From the NCBI GenBank assembly GCA_905198865.1, contig CAJKEB010000007.1, positions 1 to 61,431 on the forward strand: 61,431 bases of DNA. Direction: 5' to 3'. The DNA is from an uncultured Eubacteriales bacterium. GTDB taxonomy: Bacteria; Bacillota; Clostridia; Monoglobales; Monoglobaceae. The notes under the pieces were generated by a model. It was not told where the DNA came from and searched no databases. It saw only the letters and a list, made by a program, of their open reading frames with translations. Shown piece by piece: positions 61,340-61,431 of the stretch (position 1 is its first letter; each line of letters opens with the position of its first letter). A program made the position numbers and the translations under genes.

Positions 61340-61431
61340 TATTCGCCCACCCTATTGCGCTCGCCGCCTCCGCCCCGAGCACCGTCGTGTCTCCTTTCAG
61401 GAGACGCGATTTAGGGGATTTCATCCCCTAA
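61340..61431. repeat. GC-rich hairpin cluster at the window edge
   Basis: No gene is seen. Two perfect hairpins close together: GTCTCC-tttca-GGAGAC (around 61390-61406) and TTAGGGGAT-ttc-ATCCCCTAA at the very end. They have the perfect-stem, small-loop style of the repeats at 44959-45227 and 25728-25882. The element is cut by the window edge, so its full form is unknown. Confidence 0.5.

Overview
The window reads as a chromosome segment of an anaerobic, endospore-forming, Gram-positive member of the Clostridia. The supporting genes are a GerA/GerB/GerC germination receptor, an rnfCDGEAB ion-translocating complex in clostridial order, a short (type 3) prolyl-tRNA synthetase, an IspH-ribosomal protein S1 fusion, the CdaA/CdaR c-di-AMP pair, a CsaB-type pyruvyl transferase for S-layer anchoring, and a HrcA-type CIRCE operator before groESL. 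No phage, transposase, CRISPR array, rRNA or tRNA was seen. Species cannot be named from the sequence alone.

Layout. 1-5.7 kb (minus strand) holds envelope genes: a VanW-family protein, a DUF815 ATPase, and a glycosyltransferase fused to CsaB. 6-11 kb (plus) holds a DHHW/AlgX-like membrane-anchored protein, a giant two-module GT-C glycosyltransferase and a lone fumarase alpha subunit. 11.8-20.6 kb is an aromatic amino acid operon, aroF-tyrA-aroB-aroA-aroC-pheA-aroK-aroQ-aroE. It covers every step from DAHP synthesis to chorismate plus the branches to Phe and Tyr. It is preceded by a promoter, a 41-codon leader peptide packed with Phe/Tyr/Trp codons, and mutually exclusive antiterminator and terminator hairpins. 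20.9-25.7 kb holds a membrane GT2, asnB (minus) and proS. 25.9-38.4 kb is a housekeeping run: cdaA, cdaR, an FAD protein, glmM, ychF, a zinc-ribbon protein, a CobK-like protein, cmk, plsC, ispH-rpsA and murD. 38.7-40.8 kb is CIRCE-groES-groEL. 41-44.9 kb (minus) holds an AbrB-type regulator, a GerB-GerC fusion and GerA. 44.96-45.23 kb holds three copies of a repeat with sequence-variable hairpins. 45.3-55.1 kb holds a flavodoxin-like protein, a HAD phosphatase, an Mrp ATPase (minus), metF, a free-standing MetH reactivation protein, metH, an amidohydrolase and a membrane-anchored SASA esterase. 55.2-61.3 kb is the rnf operon followed by a HIT protein.

How the parts work together. The aromatic operon is a self-contained pathway whose leader can sense all three aromatic aminoacyl-tRNAs by ribosome stalling. 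The metF/reactivase/metH block links methylene-THF reduction to cobalamin-dependent methionine synthesis. Rnf couples ferredoxin oxidation to NAD reduction and ion export. Envelope genes (CsaB fusion, GT-C, DHHW, GT2, VanW, GlmM, MurD, CdaA/R) form a strong theme. The most notable observations are the aromatic attenuator, the variable-stem hairpin repeats, the GerB-GerC fusion with an internal lipobox-like site, and a perfect internal Shine-Dalgarno and start codon at the IspH/S1 boundary. Many start codons are TTG or GTG, and near-consensus sigma-A promoters with 17-bp spacers are common.
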